Source: Pelagibacteraceae bacterium AG-337-I02 (lineage in GTDB: Bacteria; Pseudomonadota; Alphaproteobacteria; HIMB59; GCA-002718135). From it: DNA of 61,242 nucleotides. The translations under genes were made by a program, and so were the position numbers. Under the pieces are notes generated by a model. The model was not told the DNA's origin and did not search any database. It worked only from the letters and a program-made list of their open reading frames with translations. Below, one piece after another: positions 8,514-16,778 of this stretch; the first letter of the stretch is position 1; each line of letters starts with the position of its first letter. Where the stretch lies: assembly GCA_003282155.1 (NCBI GenBank), contig QBZY01000006.1, positions 1 to 61,242 of the forward strand, given 5' to 3'.

Positions 8514-9875
8514 TTAATTGAAATATTTTTTGTAATATTCAGATAAATTTTCTATAGAAACTCTTTCCTGTTTCATAGTATCTCTATCCCTAACAGTAAC
8601 ACTTTTGTCTTCTAGAGTTTCAAAATCTACAGTTAAACAAATTGGTGTTCCTATTTCATCATGTCTTCTATAATTCTTACCAATGTTTCCTGAATTTTCT
8701 AAAACAACTCTACCCAATCCTAATTTCTGAAGATTAGATTTTATTTCTTTAGATAAATTTACTAATTCCTCATTATTCTTTTTGAGTGGAATGACTGCAG
8801 CTTTAATAGGTGAAAGATGAGGTTTTAGAGATAAAAGAATTCTTTTATTATCTTTATCTACATTTTCCTCACGATAAGCTTCATTTAATAAAGCAAGAAC
8901 TCCTCTATCAACACCAGCAGATGGCTCAATTACATAAGGAATATACCATTTTTTTTCTTCTAAATCTTGGACACCTAGTTTTGTAGTTGAAGAAGAGTTT
9001 TTCATAACATCTGATGTAATTTTAAAATCGTTTTGATTTTTAGTATGAGAACCTAAGTCAAAGTCAGTTCTATTGGCTACTCCCTCAAGTTCCTCTTCAC
9101 CGTGAGGGAAAGCATAATTGATATCAACAGTTCTTTTTGAGTAGTGAGCTAATTCATTTTTTTCTACTTCAATTTTTTTTAAATTTTCTTTTTTTATTCC
9201 TTGATTAACCCACCATTCTATTCTTTTATTTATCCAATATTCATGCCATTGATCGTCAGTACCTGGTTTAACAAAAAACTCTAATTCCATTTGTTCAAAC
9301 TCTCTAACTCTAAAAATAAAATTACGTGGTGTTATTTCATTTCTAAATGCTTTTCCTATTTGTGCGATACCAAAAGGAACAGTTCTAGATGTTGAATCTA
9401 ATATATTTTTAAAATTAGTAAAAATCTGCTGACAAGTTTCTGGTCTTAAATAAGCGAATGACGAACCATCATCTACTGGTCCAATTGCAGTTTTAAACAT
9501 TAAATTAAAAGGTCTTGGTTCAGTAAGATCTTCCGATTTACAATTTGGACATTTATTATTTACTAATAATTGATCTGCTCTCCACCTTGATTTACATGCA
9601 CGACAATCAACTAAAGGATCGGTAAAAGTATCTTCATGACCTGAATGTTTTAAAACTACTGGAGAACTTAAAATTGAGGCATCCAAACCTTCGGTATCAT
9701 CTCGTTCATATACCATTGATTTCCACCAAGCTTGTTTAAGATTATTTTTGAACTCAACTCCCATTGGTCCGTAATCATATATACCTTTGATACCACCATA
9801 GATGTCATTTGATTGAAATAAAAAACCTCTTCTTTTGCAAAGAGAAACTAACTCTTCCATTATTTGTGCAGTCAT
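8514..9875 (-). CDS. glyS: glycyl-tRNA synthetase, single-chain homodimeric type
   Basis: Charges tRNA-Gly. The 453-aa protein is the archaeal/eukaryotic/Gram-positive-type class II enzyme: it starts [20 protein letters not shown] and YDYGPMG, has a zinc-knuckle insert (CRACKSRW...CPNCKSE), motif 2 in [19 protein letters not shown], motif 3 in [14 protein letters not shown], and an anticodon-binding domain near the C-terminus ([11 protein letters not shown] onwards). This is not the alpha2/beta2 GlyQ/GlyS form usual in Proteobacteria. It starts 7 bases after a small ORF and is followed by the MFS gene. Confidence 0.95.
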   Translation of the reverse strand: MTAQIMEELVSLCKRRGFLFQSNDIYGGIKGIYDYGPMGVEFKNNLKQAWWKSMVYERDDTEGLDASILSSPVVLKHSGHEDTFTDPLVDCRACKSRWRADQLLVNNKCPNCKSEDLTEPRPFNLMFKTAIGPVDDGSSFAYLRPETCQQIFTNFKNILDSTSRTVPFGIAQIGKAFRNEITPRNFIFRVREFEQMELEFFVKPGTDDQWHEYWINKRIEWWVNQGIKKENLKKIEVEKNELAHYSKRTVDINYAFPHGEEELEGVANRTDFDLGSHTKNQNDFKITSDVMKNSSSTTKLGVQDLEEKKWYIPYVIEPSAGVDRGVLALLNEAYREENVDKDNKRILLSLKPHLSPIKAAVIPLKKNNEELVNLSKEIKSNLQKLGLGRVVLENSGNIGKNYRRHDEIGTPICLTVDFETLEDKSVTVRDRDTMKQERVSIENLSEYYKKYFN

Positions 9876-9882
9876 ATAACTC

Positions 9883-10044
9883 TTAATCTTTTGGTTTATA
9901 TTCTTTCGTTCTTGGATCTTTCTCTAAATCGATTACTGAGTCATTATTTACTTTATTATTAGTGAATTTGTCTTGTTTTTTTTTCTTAAACCTTAAAAAT
10001 AATAAAATAGAAGCTAAAATTATAAATAAAACTAGAAATTTCAT
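9883..10044 (-). CDS. small membrane-anchored protein (53 aa), unknown
   Basis: Starts [20 protein letters not shown], one transmembrane or signal-anchor helix (residues 2-18), followed by a lysine run and an acidic/polar tail ending [16 protein letters not shown]. The ATG overlaps the sppA stop (TGATG on the minus strand) and glyS begins 7 bases after its stop, so it looks like a translated operon member. The tail layout recalls small alphaproteobacterial proteins ending with a short DLV-x-CPxCGTY zinc motif, but the cysteines are absent here. That comparison is from memory and tentative. Confidence 0.6.
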   Translation of the reverse strand: MKFLVLFIILASILLFLRFKKKKQDKFTNNKVNNDSVIDLEKDPRTKEYKPKD

Positions 10045-10859
10045 CACAAACCAAACCTAGAAAACATAATTCGTTCTTCGATTTTATTCAAAATTTCATC
10101 ATAATTAAATATTGATGAAGAAAACCTACGTTGTAAAAAAGATTTTTTTTGACTGATCATTTTAATTTTAATTTTTTTTCCAAACTTTTCTTCTAAAATT
10201 GGTTTTAATGCACCAATACCATCTGCTAAACCTAAATCGATAGCTTTATTACCGACCCAAAATAAACCAGAAAATATATCATCTAATTTATTCTGATCAA
10301 GTTTTGAGCCTCTTCTCTCTTTCACATAATTAATAAAATTATCATGAATTTGTTCTTGAATATTTTTTAATCTATCAATGTCTTCCTGTTTTTCTTCTTT
10401 AAAAGGATCAAGAAAACTTTTACTTTTTCCAGATGTATAAACTCTTCTTTCAATTCCAACCTTTTTTAAAAGATCAACAAAACCAAAACCTGGTGAAATA
10501 ACACCGATTGATCCAATAACAGAGTTTTGATCAATATATATCTCATCAGCAGCACATGCTAACCAATAACCTCCAGAAGCTGCAACATCTTCAACGAATG
10601 CTAAAACTTTTTTATTTTTTTCTTTAGCCAGATTAATGATCCTTTTTGCAATTAAAGAGGATTGTGTAGGAGAACCTCCAGGTGAATTAATGATCAAACC
10701 TACAACAGGAGATTTTTTATCAGCAAATAATTTATCAATTAATTTTTCTAAATTATTTATTGCTAAACCAGAGCCTGTTAAGCCTGACTGTGATGATATA
10801 ATGCCAGATAAACGTAAAACCGATATTGTAGTACTTTTTGAAAATAACCTTTTAAACAT
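10044..10859 (-). CDS. sppA: S49 family signal peptide peptidase (SppA/SohB-like)
   Basis: Membrane-associated serine protease that degrades signal peptides left in the membrane. The S49 nucleophile Ser is in EDVAASGGYWLACAADEIY, followed by GSIGVISPGFGF; the likely general-base Lys is in TSGKSKSFLDPFKEE. I start it at MFKRLFSKSTT; an ATG five codons earlier is also possible. Only 271 aa, the short single-domain form. It heads the operon sppA-small ORF-glyS-MFS and diverges from ispB. Confidence 0.85.
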   Translation of the reverse strand: MFKRLFSKSTTISVLRLSGIISSQSGLTGSGLAINNLEKLIDKLFADKKSPVVGLIINSPGGSPTQSSLIAKRIINLAKEKNKKVLAFVEDVAASGGYWLACAADEIYIDQNSVIGSIGVISPGFGFVDLLKKVGIERRVYTSGKSKSFLDPFKEEKQEDIDRLKNIQEQIHDNFINYVKERRGSKLDQNKLDDIFSGLFWVGNKAIDLGLADGIGALKPILEEKFGKKIKIKMISQKKSFLQRRFSSSIFNYDEILNKIEERIMFSRFGL

Positions 10860-10950
10860 AATATCTAATAACAAATGTTAATCTTTTCTTAAAGCGTTAT
10901 GTAGCATTTGTTTGTAATTTTGGTAATTTGAGTTTAAGTGCGTCAATTAA

Positions 10951-10964
10951 GTTAATGAATTAAC
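10951..10964. promoter_or_regulatory. inverted repeat in the sppA/ispB divergent intergenic region
   Basis: GTTAAT-GA-ATTAAC forms a perfect 6+6 palindrome about 25 bases upstream of the ispB start. It could be an operator, or part of the ispB promoter (CATAAT at 10964-10969 resembles a -10 box). In DNA this AT-rich, a short palindrome can arise by chance. Confidence 0.25.
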
Positions 10965-10988
10965 ATAATATTCTAATAGTTAAACAAA

Positions 10989-12026
10989 ATGGACAATGTT
11001 CTTCCACTCAGAAAAATAGAATTTTCATTTGAAGATGAAATCAAAAAATTAACAGATCTTTGCAAAGAAGATCTAGTATCCGTAAATACAATAATCCTTG
11101 ATAAATTGGATAGTAATGTGCCTTTAATTCATGAAGTTGGAAAATACCTAATCCTATCAGGTGGAAAAAGATTACGACCTCTTTTAACAGTTTCGAGTTT
11201 TCATATGACAATAAATGAAACTAGTGAAATTGAAAATAAAATGAATCATATTGGTCTATCTGCAGCAGTAGAATTTATTCACACTGCAACACTATTACAT
11301 GATGATGTAATTGATGAAAGTAAACAAAGAAGAGGAAAACCAACGGCAAATGAGAAATGGAAAAATAAAACAAGTGTATTAGTTGGTGATTTTTTATTCA
11401 GTAGAGCTTTTCAACTAATGACAAAATATGGCAACACTGAAACGTTAAAAATATTAGCTGATACTAGTGTTGTAATTTCAGAAGGAGAAGTTTTAGAACT
11501 TGCTAATGATAAAAATTTAGAAATAAATGAAAATATTTATTTTGAAGTTGTAAATGCAAAGACTGCCTCTTTGTTTAGTGCGGCGTGTCAAGTTGGATCA
11601 ATTAGCGGTCTTGGAACAGAAGCCGAGGTTAATGCATTAAAATCATTTGGAACAAACTTTGGCATGACTTTTCAATTAATTGACGATGCTATTGATTATT
11701 CCTCAAACAAAAAAATACTAGGAAAAAATACTGGAGATGATTTTAAAGAAGGTAAAATTACTCTTCCAATAATCTTAGCATATGGACGATCAAATGATAA
11801 AGAAAAAAAGTTTTGGGAAAGAACAATATCTGATCTTAACCAAAATGAAGGTGATTTTGAAATGGCTTTAGAAATTATTAATAAATACCAATGTATTGAG
11901 GATACTCTAACAAGAGCAAATCACTTTTCAAATGTAGCTGTAGACTCAGTTGATATATTTAAAGATAACATTTACAAAGAAAAATTAGTTTCTCTTGTTA
12001 CAAAAAGCGTCTCAAGAATTTATTAA
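10989..12026 (+). CDS. ispB: all-trans polyprenyl diphosphate synthase (octaprenyl type)
   Basis: Makes the long isoprenoid side chain of ubiquinone from FPP and IPP. Both Asp-rich metal motifs are clear: LLHDDVIDESKQRRG (first) and QLIDDAIDYSS (second), plus GGKRLRPLL near the N-terminus and the following GKNTGDDFKEGKITLP. 345 aa is normal for the IspB/DdsA group. The exact chain length cannot be read from the sequence. The stop directly abuts the stop of the convergent DUF6165 gene. Confidence 0.9.
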   Translation: MDNVLPLRKIEFSFEDEIKKLTDLCKEDLVSVNTIILDKLDSNVPLIHEVGKYLILSGGKRLRPLLTVSSFHMTINETSEIENKMNHIGLSAAVEFIHTATLLHDDVIDESKQRRGKPTANEKWKNKTSVLVGDFLFSRAFQLMTKYGNTETLKILADTSVVISEGEVLELANDKNLEINENIYFEVVNAKTASLFSAACQVGSISGLGTEAEVNALKSFGTNFGMTFQLIDDAIDYSSNKKILGKNTGDDFKEGKITLPIILAYGRSNDKEKKFWERTISDLNQNEGDFEMALEIINKYQCIEDTLTRANHFSNVAVDSVDIFKDNIYKEKLVSLVTKSVSRIY

Positions 12027-12410
12027 TTAATATTCTTCATAAGATTTTACCTCTAATAATTCAGAACCAAATGTTTTATTAATATCACTTTTTACTTTTG
12101 CTCTTTCATCATTGGTGAAATAGACACTTCTAGCTAGCTCAATAAATGTTTGATCAAATATTTTTTTTCTTTCGCACTCTCTAATATCGTCTTCTATATT
12201 CCAAAGTTTAGAATTAATATTTATCAAATTTTCTAAATAATTATTTATTTCTTCTTGTTGAACATAATTTATCAATATTTTTTGAAGAAAATCTAATTCT
12301 TTTTTGACATGATCAAGTTTAGTTTCATCTGTTATGTTTTTCTGCTTAATAATTAATATAGAAATTTTATCTACAAGTTCACCAAGCGATATAGGAGTAT
12401 TAATAAGCAT
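12027..12410 (-). CDS. DUF6165 family protein
   Basis: A 127-aa soluble protein beginning MLINTPISLGELVDKISILIIK, matching my recollection of the DUF6165 family start (SxGELxDKxTIL). Mostly helical and charged, with no catalytic motif visible. DUF6165 genes often lie among surface-polysaccharide genes. Here it follows, with a one-base overlap, a cupin gene of the mannose-phosphate type. Function unknown. Confidence 0.65.
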   Translation of the reverse strand: MLINTPISLGELVDKISILIIKQKNITDETKLDHVKKELDFLQKILINYVQQEEINNYLENLININSKLWNIEDDIRECERKKIFDQTFIELARSVYFTNDERAKVKSDINKTFGSELLEVKSYEEY

Positions 12411-12754
12411 TAAATTCTTTCATAAATATCTTCGTATCTTTTTATGTCATTTTCATCAAGATTATCACCAAACCAAATTTCAATAATAACTAAATCACTA
12501 TCTTTTCTATTAGCCATTCTATGAATTGCTCCTTTAGGAATAAAAATGTTCTCATTTTCTCTTAAATTAATTACTTTTTTATCAATTGTGACTTCTGCTT
12601 CTCCTTCAGCCACAATCCAATGCTCAGATCTATGTTCATGACTTTGAAGTGATAAAACACCTCCTGGTTTTACAAAAATTTTTTTTACTAGGTATTTCTT
12701 ACCCGACTTTAGTATCTCAAATGATCCCCAAGGTTTTTCTGTGATAAAATTCAT
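12410..12754 (-). CDS. stand-alone cupin of the ManC/phosphomannose isomerase C-terminal type
   Basis: The 114-aa single cupin starts ITEKPWGSFEILKSG and has the metal-site strand VLSLQSHEHRSEHWIVAEG with His/His/Glu spacing, then IFIPKGAIHRMAN. This matches the C-terminal isomerase domain of bifunctional mannose-1-phosphate guanylyltransferase/mannose-6-phosphate isomerase, but the guanylyltransferase half is absent. It may isomerise a sugar phosphate or simply bind one. Coupled to the DUF6165 gene and divergent from rpe. Confidence 0.8.
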   Translation of the reverse strand: MNFITEKPWGSFEILKSGKKYLVKKIFVKPGGVLSLQSHEHRSEHWIVAEGEAEVTIDKKVINLRENENIFIPKGAIHRMANRKDSDLVIIEIWFGDNLDENDIKRYEDIYERI

Positions 12755-12792
12755 TATGAATGTTTATTTATATATTATATATCTCTTTATAA

Positions 12793-13440
12793 ATGATAAA
12801 AATATCACCATCAATATTATCGGCGGATATTCTTAAATTAGAAGAAGAAGTTAGATCTTTAGATCTAAATGGAGCTGACTATATTCATATAGATATTATG
12901 GATGGTCACTATGTTCCCAATATTACTTTTGGACCAAATATTGTTAAATCATTAAAAAAAGTTACTTCTAAAATTTTAGATGTGCATCTTATGATTAAAC
13001 CAGTTAAACAATATATTAATGAATTTATAGAGGCTGGCTCAGATATCATTACCTTTCATCCTGAAGCCGATGATAGCCCTGAAGAGATTATTAAAACAAT
13101 ATGTGATGCTAAAATTAAAGCAGGAATTGCTATTCATCCTAAGGTAAATATTTCAGATATTGACCATTTATTTAATCAAGTGCAACAAATAATAGTTATG
13201 ACAGTCACACCTGGTTTTGGCGGTCAAAAATTTATGCATGATCAAGTACAAAAAATTAAAGATTTAGATGAAATAAAAAAAAATAATAATTATAACTATG
13301 AAATAACTGTTGATGGTGGAGTAAATAATGAAAATGCAAAAATATGCAAAAATAATGGAGCTAATGTGTTGACGGTAGGATCTTATTTATTATCACAAAA
13401 TCAAAATAACTATAATGAAATTATAAATTCTTTAAGATAA
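12793..13440 (+). CDS. rpe: ribulose-phosphate 3-epimerase
   Basis: Interconverts ribulose-5-phosphate and xylulose-5-phosphate in the pentose phosphate pathway. A TIM barrel of 215 aa with ISPSILSADILKLEEEV, HIDIMDGHYVPNITFGP, LDVHLMI, VTPGFGGQKF and a phosphate-binding VDGGVNNENA...GANVLTVGS. Its stop overlaps the ATG of the LysR gene (TAATG), so the two are probably cotranscribed. Confidence 0.96.
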   Translation: MIKISPSILSADILKLEEEVRSLDLNGADYIHIDIMDGHYVPNITFGPNIVKSLKKVTSKILDVHLMIKPVKQYINEFIEAGSDIITFHPEADDSPEEIIKTICDAKIKAGIAIHPKVNISDIDHLFNQVQQIIVMTVTPGFGGQKFMHDQVQKIKDLDEIKKNNNYNYEITVDGGVNNENAKICKNNGANVLTVGSYLLSQNQNNYNEIINSLR

Positions 13441-14327
13441 TGGACTGGGATAAATTAAAATCATTTTATGAAATTGCAATCTCAAGAAGCATTTCTAAAG
13501 CAAGTGCAAAACTTAATATCAGTCAATCTGCTCTTAGTAGACAAATACAAGATCTAGAATACGATTTAAAGACACCATTATTTATAAGACATCAAAAAGG
13601 TGTAAGGTTAACAGAGCAAGGTGAAAATTTATTTAATACTGTAAATCAAATTAATTTCTCGATTTCTGATTTTGAAAAAAAATTATTAGATAAAAAAACT
13701 AAGCCAGTAGGTAAATTAACTGTAAGCACAACTGTTGGTTTTGGATCAGCTTGGCTCACACCAAGAATAACCAAATTTTCTAATCAATATCCAGAGATAG
13801 ATGTAAGTTTAGTTATGAGTGACGAAGAAGTTGATTTATCTGCAAGAGTTGCTGATGTTGCAGTTAGAGTAAAGAAACCGACTCAAGCAAATTTAATTTT
13901 TAAAAAATTTGTTAATTTCCATAACCATATTTATGGTTCTACAGATTATTTACAGAAAAGTGGAATACCAAGAAATGTAAATGATCTAGATAAACATGAT
14001 TTAATTTGCTTTGGAGCTGGTTTACCCTCTCCTGTTTCTAACATTGATTGGATATTAAAAATTGGAAAAGAAGGAACAAAAAGAAGACCTAAATTTAGAG
14101 TGAATAGTATTTACGCGATGTCACTTGCAATTGAAAAAGGTGGAGGTTTAGCATCTTTACCTGATTACATGGTTGCAGACAAACCTCAGCTTGTTCGTGT
14201 ACTACCAAACCTAGAAGGTCCATCTTATCAAACATATTTTGTTTATTCTGAGTCTTTTAAAAATGATAGAAGACTTGAAGTTTTTAGAGATTTTTTATTT
14301 AATGAAGCTAAAGATTGGCATTATTAG
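13440..14327 (+). CDS. LysR family transcriptional regulator
   Basis: N-terminal winged helix-turn-helix (residues 1-60: LKSFYEIAISRSISKASAKL, QSALSRQIQDLE, TPLFIRHQKGVRLTEQG) followed by a LysR-type substrate-binding domain from about residue 90. 295 aa. It is translationally coupled to rpe rather than divergent from a target gene, so its regulon and effector cannot be guessed. This is one of very few regulators in the window. Confidence 0.93.
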   Translation: MDWDKLKSFYEIAISRSISKASAKLNISQSALSRQIQDLEYDLKTPLFIRHQKGVRLTEQGENLFNTVNQINFSISDFEKKLLDKKTKPVGKLTVSTTVGFGSAWLTPRITKFSNQYPEIDVSLVMSDEEVDLSARVADVAVRVKKPTQANLIFKKFVNFHNHIYGSTDYLQKSGIPRNVNDLDKHDLICFGAGLPSPVSNIDWILKIGKEGTKRRPKFRVNSIYAMSLAIEKGGGLASLPDYMVADKPQLVRVLPNLEGPSYQTYFVYSESFKNDRRLEVFRDFLFNEAKDWHY

Positions 14328-14330
14328 TCT

Positions 14331-14358
14331 TTGACTTAATTTTTAATTTTTGTATACC
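14331..14358 (+). promoter_or_regulatory. predicted sigma-70 promoter for the small basic ORF
   Basis: TTGACT (14331-14336, 5 of 6 matches) and TATACC (14353-14358, 4 of 6) are separated by 16 bases, immediately after the LysR stop codon. Predicted initiation falls near 14365, only a few bases before the ATG at 14370, so the message would be leaderless or nearly so. It may also serve the SbmA-like gene downstream. Confidence 0.5.
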
Positions 14359-14369
14359 ATTCATAGATT

Positions 14370-14453
14370 ATGGGATATCCAAAAAAACATAGAGGTAGAC
14401 GTAAAAGAGGTTCTAAATATAGAAGAAACAAAAAGCGTCAAAAGAAGAAATAA
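14370..14453 (+). CDS. 27-residue extremely basic protein, possible small ribosomal protein
   Basis: The peptide begins MGYPKKHRGRRKRGSKYRR and ends with a triple lysine; 16 of 27 residues are Lys or Arg, with two Tyr and three Gly. There is no Shine-Dalgarno sequence, but a good promoter ends just upstream. Size, MG start and basic Gly/Tyr composition recall the tiny 30S protein bTHX, though identity to what I remember of Thermus THX is low. It could equally be another rRNA- or DNA-binding peptide. It sits in an otherwise empty 178-base gap between the LysR and SbmA-like genes. Confidence 0.6.
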   Translation: MGYPKKHRGRRKRGSKYRRNKKRQKKK

Positions 14454-14505
14454 ATAAACATAAATACCTTCTTTTTTAACTAACAAATTAGTCTATATAA
14501 TTCTC

Positions 14506-15507
14506 ATGTTTAAATTTTTCACTGACCCGAAATGGTATGCCTGGGCTTATATTGGTTCTGCAGTAATATTAACTTCAATATGGGTACAAGTACAAATTGA
14601 TGTTCTCATCAATGAATGGTTTGGTGAATTTTATGATATGATCCAAAAAGCTCTTGGAACACCAAACGCTATAACTATGCAAGATTACATGGGAGGTCTT
14701 TTAAGCTTTGCGCAACTTGCTGCTATCTCAATTGCTTTAGGACTTGCAATTTCTTTCCTTACTTCACATTTTCTTTTTAGATGGAGAACTGCAATGGTTG
14801 AGTGGTACCATAGTGTTTATGATCAAGCGAGAACAATCGAAGGTGCAAGTCAAAGGGTTCAGGAAGATACAATTAAGTTTAGTAGAATTATGGAAGGTCT
14901 TGGAACGAGCTTAATTGAATCTGTTTTAGTACTTGTAGAGTTTTTCCCTCTCTTAATGACCCTTTCAGTTGGTATACCGATCTTATGGTTTGGTGACTGG
15001 CAGTATGGTTTAGTATCTGGAGCATTTATATGGGCAGTTGGAGGAACAATTTTAATGATTGTGTTAGCATGGTTATTACGACTTGTTGGAATTGAATATG
15101 ATCTTCAAAAAAAAGAAGCTGCTTACAGAAAAATATTAGTTATTGCTGAAGACGATGGAAGTATTAGACCAAAATCGTTGGATGAATTATTCCAGGGTGT
15201 TAGACAAATTCATTTTAAGAGTTATCTTTATTATCTCTATTTCAGCATTGGTAGACTAGCATATCTACAGGCTAACGTCCTTGCAGCTTATGTTTTCTTA
15301 GCACCGGCAATTGTTGCGGGAGTTATGACACTCGGAGTTATGCAACAAATTATTAGAGCATTCGGAAGAGTAGAAGGTTCACTACAATATTTATTTAGAG
15401 CATGGCCAACAATTATAGAACTTGCTAGTGTCTATAAAAGATTAAGAGAATTTGAGAATAAAATAGAAAAAAACATTCAGGATGAAAAAACTGGTATGGT
15501 TCGCTAG
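14506..15507 (+). CDS. SbmA/BacA-like peptide transporter, short form
   Basis: SbmA/BacA proteins are proton-driven inner-membrane importers of proline-rich and other peptides. Recognisable family blocks are VLINEWFGEFYDMIQKAL, FLFRWRTAMVEWYHSVY, IEGASQRVQEDTIKFSR, KKEAAYRKILVIAEDD and SLQYLFRAWPTIIELASVYKRL. At 333 aa it is about 70 residues shorter than E. coli SbmA, lacking the first one or two helices. No upstream in-frame extension was seen. The stop overlaps the GTG start of fxsA. Confidence 0.82.
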   Translation: MFKFFTDPKWYAWAYIGSAVILTSIWVQVQIDVLINEWFGEFYDMIQKALGTPNAITMQDYMGGLLSFAQLAAISIALGLAISFLTSHFLFRWRTAMVEWYHSVYDQARTIEGASQRVQEDTIKFSRIMEGLGTSLIESVLVLVEFFPLLMTLSVGIPILWFGDWQYGLVSGAFIWAVGGTILMIVLAWLLRLVGIEYDLQKKEAAYRKILVIAEDDGSIRPKSLDELFQGVRQIHFKSYLYYLYFSIGRLAYLQANVLAAYVFLAPAIVAGVMTLGVMQQIIRAFGRVEGSLQYLFRAWPTIIELASVYKRLREFENKIEKNIQDEKTGMVR

Positions 15508-15866
15508 TGATTTTTCTAGCATTTATTATTATTCCAATAGTAGAAATAAGTATTTTTATAACAATTGGTTCCAATATCGGAATTTTAAATACTATTGCAA
15601 TTATACTCACTACTGCTTTAGTCGGGATTTTTCTTGTTCGAAGACAAGGAATCAAATTATTATTTGATGCACAACGAAATTTATCACAAGGTTCAATGCC
15701 CACTGAAGAAATTAAAGGGGGTATTTTTCTATTAGTATCGGGATTGTTATTGATTACTCCTGGCTTCTTTACTGATTGTATTGGTTTTGCTGTTTTCTTG
15801 AAACCTGTCCAAAATTTTATAGCTACTCAAGCCAAAAAATATTTTAACTCACGTATTCGCTATTAA
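15507..15866 (+). CDS. fxsA: FxsA family inner-membrane protein
   Basis: A 119-aa polytopic membrane protein with the family pattern IFLAFIIIPIVEISIFITIG at the N-terminus, a central LVRRQG and GSMPTEEIKGGIFLLVSGLL, then LLITPGFFTDCIGF. FxsA in E. coli is linked to relief of F-plasmid exclusion of phage T7; its normal role is unclear. The start is GTG, sharing a base with the transporter stop. The last 18 bases overlap the convergent lyase gene. Confidence 0.85.
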   Translation: MIFLAFIIIPIVEISIFITIGSNIGILNTIAIILTTALVGIFLVRRQGIKLLFDAQRNLSQGSMPTEEIKGGIFLLVSGLLLITPGFFTDCIGFAVFLKPVQNFIATQAKKYFNSRIRY

Positions 15867-16778
15867 AGGATCTATTTTTTTTATTAATTCTTTTAATATT
15901 AATACTAATTTTTGATTTGCAGGATCTTCAATTTTTTTTAGTGGAGGTAATACAATATTCCAATCAGGAATATTATCAACAATTGAAAAATATGCTTTCA
16001 TTAAACTTATTGGCTCATGTGAAGTTATAACTTTACGAATTTGTTGCAGTAGATTTTGTAAATCACCAAAATTTTTAATGTTGTTCTCATTTTTATGATT
16101 TTTTAAAATAAAGCTCAGTAATTTACCACATACATTAGTGCCAGCTGTAATTGCTCCAGCCCCTCCTCGCTTACAAATATTTAATGCTAAACTGTCATGA
16201 CCACAAAATACTGCAAAATCATTAAAATATTTTATAACTTTCATCATTCTATCACTGTCCCCACTTGAGTCCTTTAATCCCACGACGTTATTCGGATAAA
16301 GTTTTAATAAAACTTCAATCATCTTAAAATCAATTGATACGTAAGAATTTTGAGGGATATGATACAAAACATATTGTAGATCACTCTCACCTACTCTTTC
16401 AATAATATTACGATAATAATTTATGACACCTTCATTTGTAACATTCTTATAATAAAAAGGAGGAAGTAAAAGAACAGCTCTTACCTTGTGACTAGCAGCA
16501 TGTTTAGTCATATCAATTGCATCATTCAAAGAGGAAGATCCTGTTCCAGGTATAAGGATATTTGGATCGATACGATTTGATACTAGAAAATCTAGATGAT
16601 CTTTTTTTTCTTGTACTGAAAAACTATTTGCTTCTCCAGTAGTACCAAATATTGCAAGACCGTCATGACCTTGTCTCATTAAATATTGACAATGACGAAG
16701 ATATAAATCTTTGTTAATTGATAAATCAATTTTGACAGGTGTTAGTGCAGCGCTAAAAATTCCAGATATTTTATGCAT
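15849..16778 (-). CDS. DapA/NanA-family lyase (dihydrodipicolinate synthase-like aldolase)
   Basis: Class I aldolase TIM barrel, 309 aa. GIFSAALTPVKIDLSIN, IFGTTGEANSF, VLYHIPQNSYVSID (Tyr of the catalytic triad) and VVGLKDSSGD, whose Lys would form the Schiff base, are all present. The subfamily includes dihydrodipicolinate synthase, N-acetylneuraminate lyase and keto-deoxy sugar-acid aldolases. The position after uppP (8-base overlap) and the lack of lysine genes make a sugar-acid or unknown substrate as likely as DapA. Confidence 0.8.
   Translation of the reverse strand: MHKISGIFSAALTPVKIDLSINKDLYLRHCQYLMRQGHDGLAIFGTTGEANSFSVQEKKDHLDFLVSNRIDPNILIPGTGSSSLNDAIDMTKHAASHKVRAVLLLPPFYYKNVTNEGVINYYRNIIERVGESDLQYVLYHIPQNSYVSIDFKMIEVLLKLYPNNVVGLKDSSGDSDRMMKVIKYFNDFAVFCGHDSLALNICKRGGAGAITAGTNVCGKLLSFILKNHKNENNIKNFGDLQNLLQQIRKVITSHEPISLMKAYFSIVDNIPDWNIVLPPLKKIEDPANQKLVLILKELIKKIDPLIANT

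Noticed and set aside
14506..15866. Possible antimicrobial-peptide resistance or defence module (SbmA-like plus FxsA)
   Set aside because: Neither protein has nuclease, toxin or sensor domains, and the pair is better explained as ordinary membrane genes sharing a transcript; FxsA's phage-exclusion link is specific to F plasmid/T7.
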